Source: Ignelater luminosus (taxonomy: Eukaryota > Arthropoda > Insecta > Coleoptera > Elateridae). From it: 64,000 bases of DNA. The DNA lies in NCBI GenBank assembly GCA_011009095.1, contig VTPC01090619.1, positions 31,452 to 95,451 on the forward strand. Direction: 5' to 3'. The position numbers and the translations under genes are program-made. The notes beneath the pieces were generated by a model that saw only the letters and a program-made list of their open reading frames with translations, made no database searches and was not told the origin of the DNA. This document shows, piece after piece, positions 39,379-53,100 of the stretch (the stretch's first letter is position 1; every line of letters begins with the position of its first letter).

Positions 39379-39549
39379 CAGTGGCGTAGATAAAGTAAAT
39401 AAAAATGTAATCTAATAATCTTCTATTATTATTAGGATGCAGGACACAACATAATTGTCGCTTTGACTTTATATTTTGATAATCTATGAGGACAATTTTT
39501 TCTAACCTAACAATCGTCAGCTTTTACAAGAATTTATTATTACGCCACT
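39379..39549. mobile_element. Short MITE with CAGTGGCGTA terminal inverted repeats
   Basis: CAGTGGCGTA (39379-39388) and its exact reverse complement TACGCCACTG (39540-39549) bound 171 bp of non-coding DNA. The CAGTGGCG-type end is hAT-like. The 8-bp flanks ATTTCTAG and ATTCTTAA agree at only five positions, so a decayed duplication is possible but not shown. The same 10-mer occurs alone at 43984-43993, perhaps a fragment of another copy. Confidence 0.55.
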
Positions 39550-39849
39550 GATTCTTAAACGAAGAAAACATTTTACCTTCAATGAGGAAGTTATAAAGTA
39601 TTCGATTTTATTAAATCTTTATAATTAGCCAATTAATCCAATAAAAAGATAAGAAGAACGTGCTTATATAAATACCATCATCCTCGTGAATCTCGTTCTA
39701 GCAAAGTTATATCGTCTTCATTATCTGTTTTTGAATATCCTGTTTGTTTTTGTTTCCTTCTTCTTTTCTCTCATTCCATTAAAAAAGGAATCTTAAACAC
39801 AAAATAAAATATTCCGCTTTGCAAACTCATACACAAATATTTAGCAGTG

Positions 39850-39930
39850 GGCGTTTTCGCGATGCTTAATCCCCTTCTGCAACGACGTCAGGTATAAAGG
39901 AAGATTGCAGAAGAGGAGAACTAGTTGTTG
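39850..39930 (+). promoter_or_regulatory. Promoter-like island with CRE half-site and TATA box
   Basis: GGCGTTTTCGC (39850-39860), identical to the word beside the CArG box at 34451, is followed by CGACGTCA (39883-39890) and TATAAAGG (39893-39900). A start site near 39925 is predicted. No strong donor follows within 100 bp, so the exon it would start is undefined. It could be an additional internal promoter of the same gene or an enhancer. Confidence 0.35.
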
Positions 39931-41565
39931 GGAGTTTCAAGTTATCGTACCCATCATCTTGTTGTGTGTTCTACCATGTACATACAAGACAGTTACTAAT
40001 GGACAAACATTATTTTCACAGTTACTAGCCATAATTTCTTTCATGATGCTTATATACGACCCTTTTTTTCATTAGGAAAAAATACATCAGCTTCTTGTAA
40101 TGTTGAGAATTTTAAAAAACTTCTTTTGCCAGTATAATGTGAAAAGTTTGAAAAACTCGTTTTGCTAATGGAATTCAATGGCTTTATTTAGAAATACCTG
40201 ATAATTAATATTTATGATTTTATCTATGCGATTGGTAGTTGTAGCTTTGTTTCTTAAATGCATTTTTGTAAAAGCTAATACCGTTAGGACATTAATAAAA
40301 AACAAATGTTAAATGATGACCATTTACAATAAGAAAGATTCGTGAATATCTTCTTGTATATCCTGTTTTCCATTGTCTTCATTTATTCTTATTCCTATCA
40401 TTTTTAATCTTCTAATCGATTTTACTCAGGAAATAATGAAGTAATAGACTGGCAAAGAATTTTATAATAAACTCGAGAAAATATAAATCTTAGAAATATT
40501 TTGCATCTTCAGTGTAAATCTTCATTTTTTTCCAAAGAAGCCCATTTTGTTACTCATTACTCATATATCATCAGCAAGTTAATTGAGTATTCAAAAATAA
40601 AATCTATTTGTTTAAAAATCTGGATAAAGAGTTTCTAATCTTGACTACGACAATAGGAATATGGTCAATCATTTCCAGACTGTATTGCCAAAAGGCAATT
40701 TAATTTATTTTAATTCTAATAGCATTTTGTTTATTTGCTATAAAATAAAGGATTTTGGCAAGATACAGACAAGCTTTCAACTAGAAGACTATACTCCATC
40801 ACACTTGAATCCCATTGCTTTCAAGAGAAAATATTTTGCATGAAAAGCAAAAAGCAAAATTTCCTCCATTTGACAAAATCTTTTGATTTTTCTTTGATCT
40901 ATGATAGCATATCAATTATAGTTTGCTCTTTTATTTAAATAAGGTTTTTAGTTTAGAATTTTAATCAATTTTTTTAATTCGATTGTTAGACCTTGTTCCT
41001 TTACTATTATTTTTCCATGTTTTATGCTTTTTCCTCCAAGCAATAGTTTATAAATCCTGAAACTTGAGAAGAAACCTATTACAAAATCAGAATACAAATA
41101 ATTCCTAGTATATTGGATATATCGATTGTCGAAATAATGCAATTTAATCGAAGATTGGACCGAGGTCGTCCAGTTTAAGCAATCCAACACAAAAAAAGAG
41201 AAACATTCTGTTGGAATACATGCATATGTATACACGAAGAATGTCCCACTTAAGTGAAATTTGATGTTCAAATAATTCTACTAAACTCTTACGTACATGC
41301 ATGTACATAACTATGTTTATTATTTATTTATAATATTGGGTGTTGGTCAATAACCCTGATGTCAATTCATAATAAATTGCTTATAAACGATATTAATGAT
41401 GTTACGAATTCTTTATCCTCCCAAAAATTCCTGAGGTCCTTATGTATGCATGTATTTTTTTCTTGCTTCAATAAAATTCTTTCATGGCCGAATCGATGAT
41501 TAAATTTTAGTTGCTAATTTAAAGGCAAAATTAAAAAAAGGAGTTTTATATTGTTTGAATTAATT

Positions 41566-41745
41566 CTCGGGCAGCTCCCAGCATTGAAATGAAACACACG
41601 TATGATGTAATAGAACTTTACTTAACTTTTCTTGAAACGTTGAACGTGGTTACTGGTTGCTAACTGATAAAAAAAGACTCTTAGGGTGCAACGCTACCCT
41701 CTGTCGGTGCGGCAAGTATGGGAATTACAGAATACAAAAAAAACG
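41566..41745. repeat. GC-richer island, possible LTR or transposon fragment
   Basis: This 180-bp stretch is much less AT-rich than its flanks and includes TAGGGTGCAACGCTACCCT, whose two halves pair as AGGGT/ACCCT. It encodes nothing. It reads like a piece of an insertion rather than native intron, but I could not identify termini. Confidence 0.25.
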
Positions 41746-44700
41746 ATTTAACATATATAATATAATGGCTTTGTTTACAGTTTCCTTTATATAAAACGCT
41801 ATTGGAGTTGCTAGGATCTGATAAATAATATGTGAGTTATAAATAAAACACAAATAATAATTGCTGATTAAGTGTTTGAAGAAAAGACCTTTAATTAAAA
41901 TTCTCCATGTTGGATTAATTTTCTATCACTTGTATAGGAAAATGCATGAAGATATAATGATATACATTTCCAGATCAGTTATTCATAATTTATGTGATCT
42001 CAGATATAACTGGTATAATTTTATATAAGAAATCTTTAAAAACTTTAATTTATAGTAAATTTATGCATGCTGTTATTTGTTATAAATATTTATAACCGTA
42101 TGAATAATGCAAAACTAATAACAGCATAATTATCGGGCGTAATTATTTTCCAAACATCTCCAATCGCGTTGTTAATGAATTGTTGTATATAGTTTTATAT
42201 ACACGGTTGTGATTTAGCAACCGTTACAGTCTTTTTACATAATTTATTATAAAACTACATTTTATACTCTCGATACATATATGGATTAAAACTATTTTAA
42301 TTGTATATTATATACCGCGTACGTGTTAAGAAATTTTTATGACTTCATTGTTTGCTTCTACAAACTCATTTTGTATTATTGTATCTTGCTATAGGGGGAA
42401 AACTTTTGCTCATCAAAAATTACTAAATACTAGTCAAGGTGAACGTGTTAATAAACGAAAATCTCACAACACATAATTTTAGTAAAAAGATTGTAGAACA
42501 ATAAATAACGGGATGTTCTGTCATATGGATGTTTCTAATTTATAGTCAAACACATTTTTCAAAAATTTATTAAAACTTTTTAAATATTTACAATGGAAAA
42601 TTCCATAGTGCTAAGTATTTGATTTGTAGATTAAACATCCTTGGGCAAACGTTGTGAATTTCTACAGATCTCTATGTCCTTAAGTCTTCCTTATTTGTTT
42701 TTTTTGGGTTTGGTTCTTTAAAGAATTCTTACTAAAAATGAATGTCTGAATTTTGGATCTGTATATAGCTGAAATATCTAATATTCTTATGAGGAAGTAT
42801 ACAAATGCAAAGACCATTAGATTTTGCGACCTCGAATCTTTGGATCTATATTTAGACAGTTTACGTCTCTTCTTTAAAATTGGTTTTAGATGTGATCATA
42901 CATTTTGGCATCGAAATTTGCTTTGTATTTGAATTACTGATGTTTTTGACAAGTGAAGTACTTTTGCACGAAACAAACTTAGCATAGCAAGACCTTCACA
43001 TGATTGAGAATTCCTCTGAAAAATGCTGTTCTCTATACTTGCTATCTTTCGAATGAAGGAAAGCATAAGGCTCACTTGTACAATCATTAGATAGGTAAAC
43101 TAGAGAATTATTACTATAGATACAATTGTGAAAAGTGGCAGACAACAATTATATTCATGGCAATATTCGCGTAGTTAACATATTAGATGTTGTTTAAAGC
43201 TATTTTGATTTTTTGGAATCTCTGGGAAATGATAAAAAAACCATCTAGCTTCCCGGACTAAAGAGTAGGAAACAAATTCAGACACCTTAAGAAAGAGATC
43301 GATATCTATCAAAGTTTGGTATCATTTTTTTAGTTCTTTTATTGCCGCGTAATTTTCTAATAATTAACCTAATAACACCCTCTATTAAGCATAAAAACAA
43401 GACTAAATTTATCTAGTCTCATAAATATTTATAAACCAAAAGAGATAGAAAACAAAACTTAAAGCACTTTGTTATCTCACGCGTAACCACCGTACTTATT
43501 ATAGTAAATAAAGTAGCACTGACAGATGTTGCGTTGCAAATCAATGAAGTATGAAAATTCATTGCAAAACAAATTTGCACATTTGGCTACCATGAAAGGC
43601 TTATTTTTAATACTTCATATCACTCTCTCATCTAACAAAAAGAAAACGCTTACGTAATATAGAAATATTAACAACATGTGATGTGTAACTTTAGACCATC
43701 GAATTTTATTTATTTAAATTCTTGTGCATAATTTTTATTGAAAGAAAAAAGGGTATGCCACGCAGATATAAATTAATAGAATTTAAGAAATAATTAGAAC
43801 TACACAAGAACACTTTAAGTGGAATTGAGATGTTGTTGGTTCTAAACAAACAGCGGGTGTTAAATTACTGTTCTTTACTGAAAAAGGACAAAAACATTTA
43901 TCTCGGCTTGTTTCAACTCTAAAATAGGTGTGAAATTAATCAGCGAAAGAAATTGCAAGGATTATATTTATTTATAAATTAATCAGTGGCGTACTAAACT
44001 AAAGAAAACTAATTATATAGCGATAGTTTTGGTAGGTAATATAATTCAATCGGGAGAGATTTATTATTTTAATAACATACGTCGATGTCGATATAATACA
44101 AGAATTTATTTTAATAATAAGAAAACTAAAAAATTTAAGATTCGTATAAATTATTCTAAAACACTCCCGTTAAGTTCTCATTATTGTTACTAATTAAATA
44201 ATTATTAATTATGATTAATTGATGGATTAGTAAACAAAAATTCTTAAGAGTAGAATATATTTATTAATCTATGATATGATTATTCCTACAAGAGACTTCA
44301 ATGCTCAATCAAGTATTTAACCTTTAAAAAACCAAAAAAGGCATTGTAATTATCATTTTTTTAAAGTAGATGGAAGATGATTAATAGATAGAAACAAAGT
44401 CAGTAAGAAGCGTTAAGTAGTTATAACGAGACTAGAATTTTGCATAGACTTCTATTACCTGGCTGACACAGCGTTATTAAATTTGAAATTTAAATCAAAA
44501 CATAATAATAATTAAACATATGATTAATCTAATAGAGTGTCATTATGCATACGAGATTTTTAAAAATATAAAACCTTAGTAAAAACAAATTAAGATATTA
44601 TTTAAAATATGCATCAGGGAAAAAATACAAAATTTTCCATTTTTTTTATTTTTTAATTGTTAGCTATCAATTGCAATTATATTTTATTACTGTTCTTGTT

Positions 44701-47700
44701 TTAATCATGCTCGTTTGTATGTATAATTAGATTAAGCCAGATACTATGTGTGTATGTACGCTTGAATATAATACAAGACTGTGATTAGCTTAACATAATT
44801 TAATATTACTTAGTCATTATTATATCTTCAGCAGACAAAAGAAATTGAATAGGAATTAATTGTTTGGGAGAGATTAATGCAGAGTCATTCTTATAATAAG
44901 TAAACTTGCAATAAAAAAGATGAAATAAAACAAATAGTTTAAAATCAGTTATGAAAGGTACAGATATGGAAGCTGGATGTAATTTAGAATTTCTAATAAT
45001 CTTCACACTTACTTATAAAAAAAACCGGATGATCAGCTTCAAGTGCGTTCAGAGTACACCTTTCTTGAAAGGCTTTTCGCCAGTATAATTTCCACCCAAA
45101 TTTAAAAAGTTCCTATTAAGATTTTGCATACTTAAATTTGTAATATTGTGAAGAATTAAAAAGAGATTTTCAAAACATTGATTAATTAATAAGGACATTA
45201 TTTTAAATATCAGACAAAAGCTATCTGGAAAATTCAAGAATTGACAGTAATAGAAAGTTTACATTTCAAAACATCTTTTATTATCTTCACAATATAAAGT
45301 TTCAAACTGAATATTAATAATATTTAAAAGAATAAAATTCAGGTCATTCACAATCAGTTATGTCCTAATTTTTCCTTAATTCAACAAATTAACATTATTT
45401 ATTTATATTAAATAAGAATATTTCTTTTGAAATAAAAAAATGTGTAGGTATTTAAAAGTGATTAATCAAAATTTCCACAGATTTGTTTAGTGTCTAGTAA
45501 TTTATTAAAAAAGGCTAGATCTGCAGGAGCGATCAACTAACTATATTTAAGTTAATAAGACACTCCTTAAAATTTAAATTAGTTCAGATTTCAAAAATTA
45601 AATTAAGAAAAAATCGAACACCTACTTTATCATATTTCATGGCTAAATTTGAATCAATGAGAAAGAATTAAAAAATCTTTTTTTCGCCGATGATGATGAT
45701 GATGTTATAATGTCATCTTCTCAAATGAAATCTTTATCTTTGATTTTTTGAAAGTGTTAATTAGTAAAAATAAAATAGTTAAAGGCAAGGTGATTGAAAA
45801 ATTTTATGTATAATTAATTCCTGGATAAATTTTTTAAAAAATCGTTTTAAAGGATTTATTTAGTCTTTTAACTCCGGGGTATAATAAATTTACATAAATC
45901 CAAGGATTCTTTAATAAAACCGAAATTGATTTTGCTTTTTTCATATTGAAAATCGATCAGTAAAGATCTTTACGAAATAATATCTATTCTTAGGGTATTA
46001 TTAATATAATGAGAAAATATCAATAACAACTTCTTTGTTCCTTGAATTTTAAGATGCAAATTAGAAAATATATAACTGCATTATTATGTCAGTTCTTAAC
46101 ATTGAATGTCGGATTAGATCTACCTACAAAACTGATAATATATCATTACCAATTAAATATACTTAATTGGTTTCAACGACAGGGAAATATGAACTGAACT
46201 AGAAATATAAAAAAAATTGTTCGAAAAAACGAAACCTTGTAAATGTCCCTGATGAAATAATATTGTTGAAAACAACGATGAGCGTCTGATCTAAATCGCA
46301 CATGACCGAAAAACTTTTATAATCTAATACTACACTTTATAATTAATGATGTTTCCGCTCAACATATAAAAGTGTTTCGTTTTTCTTTCTGGATTCACTT
46401 TACTAAACAGATGTAACTTTATGAGAGAGAAGATAAATGATTTTAATAAACAAATAATTAATGACTGAAAATATTATCGATACAAAATAAATTTTTAAAT
46501 GAGTTGATGTTCGTTTGTTAAAAGAATCCTAATAACTTTTATAAATCTTAAAATAGAAGATTTATGAATAAGATTCCATAAACATTACGTCCGCCTAATA
46601 ATTAATAATAATTATTAGATATTAACCACAAATAATTTACATTTTCGTAAAATTATGGCAATTCATTTGTATAAAAGATATAAATTAGAATTAAAACATC
46701 AATTTAAATGAATTTTTAAAATATTCTATTAATAGTTATACTTACTAAATACAAAATCAAGAAATAATTATAATCTGCTTACGCACAAACTAAGAAGTAT
46801 ACTGATAAAGAAACAGCTAATCAACTAAGAAATTTTAAATTTACAGCCATTAAGAATATACGGACTTCCAAGAATCCATAATCTATAGATCAATAATATA
46901 CCGTTGCTACCGATAACCAGTTTCATATAAAATCTACAAACTGCCATCTTGTCAATATTTAAAAAATAATTGAAAATGAAATTCACAAATAATGAAATAC
47001 AAGACGTTCAAGTGAATTCCAAATTAGAAATATTTACGTCCGAATTTAATCAATAATCATATATTTAATTTTAAAAATTGTGAGATAATCTCCACAGAAC
47101 CTAAATTTAAAAGCGTAACATCTAGAATCCGTTCAGATCAAATATTGAAAAACGTTCTGTTTCAATGGCAAGCGCCAATGTATATTTCAATTTCTGGTAG
47201 GTATAAGAAAATCTTGTTTAGAAATTGAATTTTCCTTGGTATCGCTTTTTCTCCAACGTCAGATTTTGGATTTGGGTTTTAGCATTCCAGATGTTCTCGC
47301 ATGGGTGTAAGACATTTAATAACTCCAGAATCTGTTTTCTTGAAAGTCTGTGGGACAAGACAGAGAGAATGCTATGAAATTTATTCTTCTTACCTCTAAC
47401 GTTTGAAAACTATTGTTATCTTTTGTAACCACCCAAATAGGTCTCAGTCAGATAGTCAACATGTCTGTTGACTATTAATACTAAAAATCAAAATCTTCGA
47501 CATGATACGTTTCATAGTTTAATGTCAATTAGACATTGACCGCTATCTTTCTACTGATTTATTCCAGGAATTTGAAATGATACTTGACCACATTTTTCTT
47601 GTGCACACAATACTTCATAATGGCTACAGTTTTTTACACAAACTAAAATTTTTACGACCATCCATAATTGTTTAGTATTCGTAGAACTATCTTATGATGT

Positions 47701-50160
47701 TACACAGTCAGAACTAGCTTAATCTGGAATTAATTCTATACCTGCTTGATTTCTTCTAATAAATTTGATTAAATCACACTTTTTACATAATTTTAATATT
47801 ACAGTGTTTAATTTATTATAATTTGGATTTTTTTATTATAAAACTGTCACACCACGGATCTGAGTATTTAAATCAGATATTTTCTGTTTTCGTTTCCTAT
47901 CAATTTAATATCCTGTTTTGATATTTGCTACCATAAAATCGATTAATTTCTGTTTAATTATTATTTATAATTTCTACTAGAAAAATTAATTAGTTCAAAA
48001 TGATTGTAAAATGTTTTTTTAAAAACGATTAAAGGTAAACTCGAATGCCAGCTTTAAACTTCCTTAACATAAAATTGCTCTCGCTTAAAAGAATAAAGGT
48101 ATACCGGCTGTCAACTGCAAATCGGATTTATTGACTAATCATTAGTGCGAATACTTCTAGTTAATAATGGAATAATTTTAAAGTAATGAGATACACGCAC
48201 GTGTTGTCTGTAGTGGAACGTTTTATCACTGTTTTACTCTAAGATTACGCCATTTAAATTACCTACTTGCACAAACGAAATAGAAACAGAAAGTCTTCAA
48301 ATTATAGTATCGGTGATTGGGCGGCGTTATACAAGATAAATCAAACTTAATTAGTAAAGAACACCTAACATACTCTGCGAACATGATCATCTGTAAAGTA
48401 AAAAAAAAATATGCCTTTGCTTGCGCTTGCAATATTTTTCTCCTTCAGATTTAGAAAGGTGAAAGATTTTACAATTAAGTAAAAAAACCTTTAGATGATT
48501 GCAAATGCAATTTCAGTAGTTTTCATTACTATTATGTGCTTATTACAATTAAGAAAAATATTTACTATATACGGTCGCAGCAGCATGTACCAATACAGAT
48601 AGGATTAATTAACACTTTTAATAACTGCAGCGATTTCCTGTTGATGCCTTGTTTGATATTATCCAAAGACTAATTAATTTTCTCGTTTCACAATAAAATG
48701 AATGGTAATAATAATAAGGCGCTTTATATTGCCTTTAAGGAGTTGATTTCAATTTATAAATTCTTTCATTTTTACACGCTACAGTTTTAATTTAATTCAG
48801 AATCAAGTTTATCTTTAGGAAAAGATTGAATCGTTGATTTTGTATATTGTCCTAAAAAAATATTATAATGATTTGCCATATATGGTATTATTACCTCGTT
48901 TCTGGCGGAACTTCTTGATCAACGCAAAAGGGTTAATAATAAACATAAAATATAGTATTTAAATGAGGTCATAATAAACAAATTTCTTTTTTCACAGCCA
49001 AAAAGATTCGGCACGGTTAATTTCCATAAATTAGACGATCGTCCTTCAGAGTCGGATTCTAGAAAACATTATCTCTTTTAGATGCAAGATGGAAGGGTGG
49101 AGGGGAAATCTAAAAAAGACCATTAGATTGATTGTAATATTATAAAACCGGTCCTATTCGGCAGACGCGCCTTTGTAGCCTCAGGTCAGGCTAACTACAC
49201 CTCCACAGGTGCTTTACAGTTTACAACTTTCGGTTTCTAAAAGTGTTTTCCCTACAGGCTTAATAAGAGATGAAAACGATTCGAAATCCATTCTGATTAT
49301 TTAGACAAGGACGCATTTATTTCGATCGGATTTAAAGAAACGAAAAGTGCAGCAATTTGCGTAATCCGTACAAAATACATATATTTAATTGCCTACATTA
49401 CGTAACGCTTGCAGAATTAAAAGATGTATCAGACAGATTAAGATATGTTTGCTAATTTATCTCTATCGCAATTCTTTGAAAGATGCTAGAAATTTTCTAT
49501 TTATAAAACGCAAAAGCTCGACTCTCTTAATAAATCAGACGCAGTATAATCATAAGTTTCAAGAGCTAGAGAAAGATCGGATCTCTCTCTTAAGATCTAA
49601 ATGGAACACCTTGGTGTTGAGCCATAATAATAATTGTAGCTTTAGTTTTAAGAGCGTGGGCACAACGTGTGAGACTTGACTTAACGTGACTTTACACGGT
49701 TTCAAGCGCCACCGTGGCGACTTCACCTTTTACTGATACAACTGATAGTGTCAACTTAATTTTTATTTTCATCTTCTTTACGTTTTATTTTCATCGTGTT
49801 ATCATTTGTATGCATTTCAAACTCCTTGGGAGTCGAGAATTTTTCTAAATTCCATAAGGACGCATTCCATTTTGACTTAACGCATTTCTCTTTCTTTCCG
49901 TTTCAAGATATATTTCAATTCCTATCTTGTTCATTTATTTAGATATTTTAAAATTTGATTGTAAAAAGTAGAATCGCAGTTTTCAACTAATTTTATAATT
50001 AAGAATCTAAATATTTTCGTGATATTCTCAGTGGTGTACCATAAATTATTAACAGATAAATTTTTACAGAGATATAAATTAATTAAGCAGTAAAATCAAG
50101 ATAAGTTGTTTTTAATTCATAATAAATTAACCAAAAATACTAGAAATTAATAAAACAGCT

Positions 50161-50193
50161 GGAAACTTCAACGGTAGGTCAGACTACAAAACC
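50161..50193. repeat. Dispersed short repeat, copy 1
   Basis: It begins GGAAACTTCAACGGTAGGTC and matches the 33-base stretch at 54889-54921 at most positions. See that entry for discussion. Confidence 0.4.
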
Positions 50194-53100
50194 TTGCGCG
50201 CTCTCGTCTTTCCCGACTTCCTGAAATTAAGAAGTTTATAAAACACCCAATTAATGTCATTACGGTCCTTTATCACACATTCCTACCTGTAAAGAAGTTT
50301 CGTAATAATTATGACTTTTCATATCTGGCATGCCCATGCATCAGTTAACAATCCTTTGTTTACATTCATATGCAAACACTTTCTTTTATTTACGGACCGA
50401 GGATAGGTAACCAGATATGAGATGGTGTTTCGGTTCGTTGATTTTAAACATTTTCTTAACATTACACTATCCATTAAACACGATTTTATAATAATAACGA
50501 TCACCTTTTGTTTGTACTTTCATGTTTTTAGTTGCAATTTTAGAATTAAATTTTAGTTGACAAATGTTAGCTTGTTGGGGCGTTTTAAAGATTTCTCTCT
50601 AATACTTTTCACTTTTAGAAACTTCTATAAATTTTTAAAATTGACTTCTAATAATTTACTTGAGGAATAAAACAATCTTCTATCGGATTTACTGCAGTTG
50701 TTATGATATGTTATATCATGTATCTCACGGAAAACAGAACGTGCGCTTTTACCTATGCAGAATTATTCACTAATTTAAATGTTATTTGATGGAACATTCA
50801 AAGAACTCTAATAATAATAAATATCATCCATCAAATAATCACAACCTAAGTTAATGTAAGCTTGAAGAATTCTCAACTAGCTTCTGTTAAAGCTGCAATT
50901 AAGACGCTCAGATAAATAAAACAATTAATGTGAACAGGATGCCATAGAATGTCTACATTTAAAACGAATTTCTCTGAAATGATACCAATAAATAACCACC
51001 AATTCCCTCAAGAAAGATATACTGGGCGCGCTTCTTATTATCACTTCATAAAAACAATGTAAGATCCTGTTTTTTGTTTGGTGAACAGTTACCCAATTAC
51101 CAAAGCCATAAAAATTGTCAAACCAAAAAATTTTATGAGCAATCCGTAGCCAGTTACACCACATCAAGATAACGATACTCAATATTTATGGAATCGTAAA
51201 AACTTAAAGCCTCTCAAAAAAACAAGTTTGTATGTAATAAAATATACTTATGTGGATGCGTATGTATGCGTGAATACAAAGTAAAAACCAGTAGGGCTGA
51301 AATCTTACTTCTTTTAACTTGTCACTGTTATTTTATATAAAAGACGATCAAAATTGCAAAAATAAACTGGATTTGTGAAATCCCCGGTTGAGTATACTTA
51401 TATAGGAATGTTGTTGCGCTTATTACTACGGTTTCAATATTTTATGTACAGCTCATAAAACTTGCATTTTATAAAAGACAAGTTTAGAACATGGAAGATT
51501 CTCCAGTTATGCTAATTAGTGGTTATAAATTATTGTTCCGATTGTTGTAGAAAGTAAGCATTGTTATAAATCAAGTAACGACACGTCGCGTCGCATACCT
51601 CTCCTTCTTTGCAAGTATAATTTTTCACTAAATTAACCAAGAAAACGAAACTTATTTTCCCCGATTTCATCAATACCATAATCTGTAGTCTGTATCTTTT
51701 GCAATATCCACCCATACGTAGGAAAAACAATATATTCTCAAGGTTTAAATGATAGATATTGAGGTTGTCATTTTGAGGAACAACTAATTAGTAGCAAAGT
51801 ATTACGCCTTAATTAAAACCCATTAAAAATAAAAAATATATATAAATTGATTAAGGCGGTAGTTAAAGCTCATGTGACAAACCAAAAATTAATCAGCACT
51901 TCAAAATAAATTCCTTGGAATTATTTGACATGCATGCTTTTAATATTTAGAGGTTAATTCAAACTAGTGGTACACCCAATAAGGGAAAACTCTAAATCAG
52001 CAAAAAGATCAAGTTTTAGAAGTGAAGATGAGAAGATTGATTGCCTAAATAAACCACTTTCCCTTTTTCAATTTAATTAGTTATATGTAAATTAAGCATT
52101 AATTTAAATTTACAAAAAATGCTAGGTGTATACTATAAACAAGTAATTTCTGACCTGCGCAACAGTTTTAGAATTAGATATTTATAGTTTTACACCAATA
52201 AGAAAAAATAATTAGATCAAACTTAACCTTATGAAAGATTTTTTATTTTTTGCGGAACTGAAAGTTGCATTTTTACAAGTGCACGTCGAGAAACCTGTTT
52301 TAGGCTTTAATTTAGGATAAAATTTACTTGAAAAAAGATGTTATTACAAAATTATTCTGCAATTGAGATACTTTAATAATAAATAAAAAAAATTATGTAA
52401 GAATGGATACGTAGTATGGCTGAGTGTTGATCTTGCTAATTAAAAATTCTTTAATTTGATGTAGTAAGTAACCTACATATTTTCTGAAATAAAAATACGT
52501 GATGAAACCAGTTCAAATTTTTACGTCACTTTTGTTTTTATGCGTGCAGTAGCGTAATAAAAGTTAAAAGAAAGGGCGGAATAAAATCATTTAAAATTGT
52601 TATTGTAAGAAAGAGAGTTTTTGCATCAGACAACCACATTTAAATTACTTCCGTTACAGTTCCTTTCAAAATCTTATTATCAAAATCCAAAATCAGTTTT
52701 TTCAGAAAGGTAATCTTCAATGATAAAGTCTCCTAAAAGAAAAAAGTTCACTCCACAACCACGACAAGCAATTAAATGGGAAATGCCTTCAGAATAGTTC
52801 AAGATTTAAATCTGTCAGATATACAGTTGATCAATAGTCAAAGTCATCCCGATCTTCTTAGATAGTACTCATAGATCTCTCAATATAACAGTTTTCTTGA
52901 TTTTATTATAAATTAGGAATTGTATGTCATATTCATAACACGTGTAAGATTCATCTACACACAAAGGAGATCCTTGGTGCACTTATTGAAGATAAGCATT
53001 CTAAGGTTGAGAATTGAGAAAATAATCGAGAACGGACATGGTGTGTTAATCTGATAGATGCCCAAAGTGTCCCAAAAATGTAGAGATGAGTAGAATGTAG

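Noticed and set aside
40948..41271. 107-codon minus-strand open frame
   Set aside because: Composition is typical of AT-rich chance frames and it lacks motifs or splice context.
48876..48885. Second CArG box CCATATATGG in the intron
   Set aside because: CArG words are expected a few times by composition and this one has no neighbouring CRE or promoter signs.
49389..49679. 96-codon plus-strand open frame
   Set aside because: No recognisable domain, the start is not an evident ATG in good context, and there are no splice signals.
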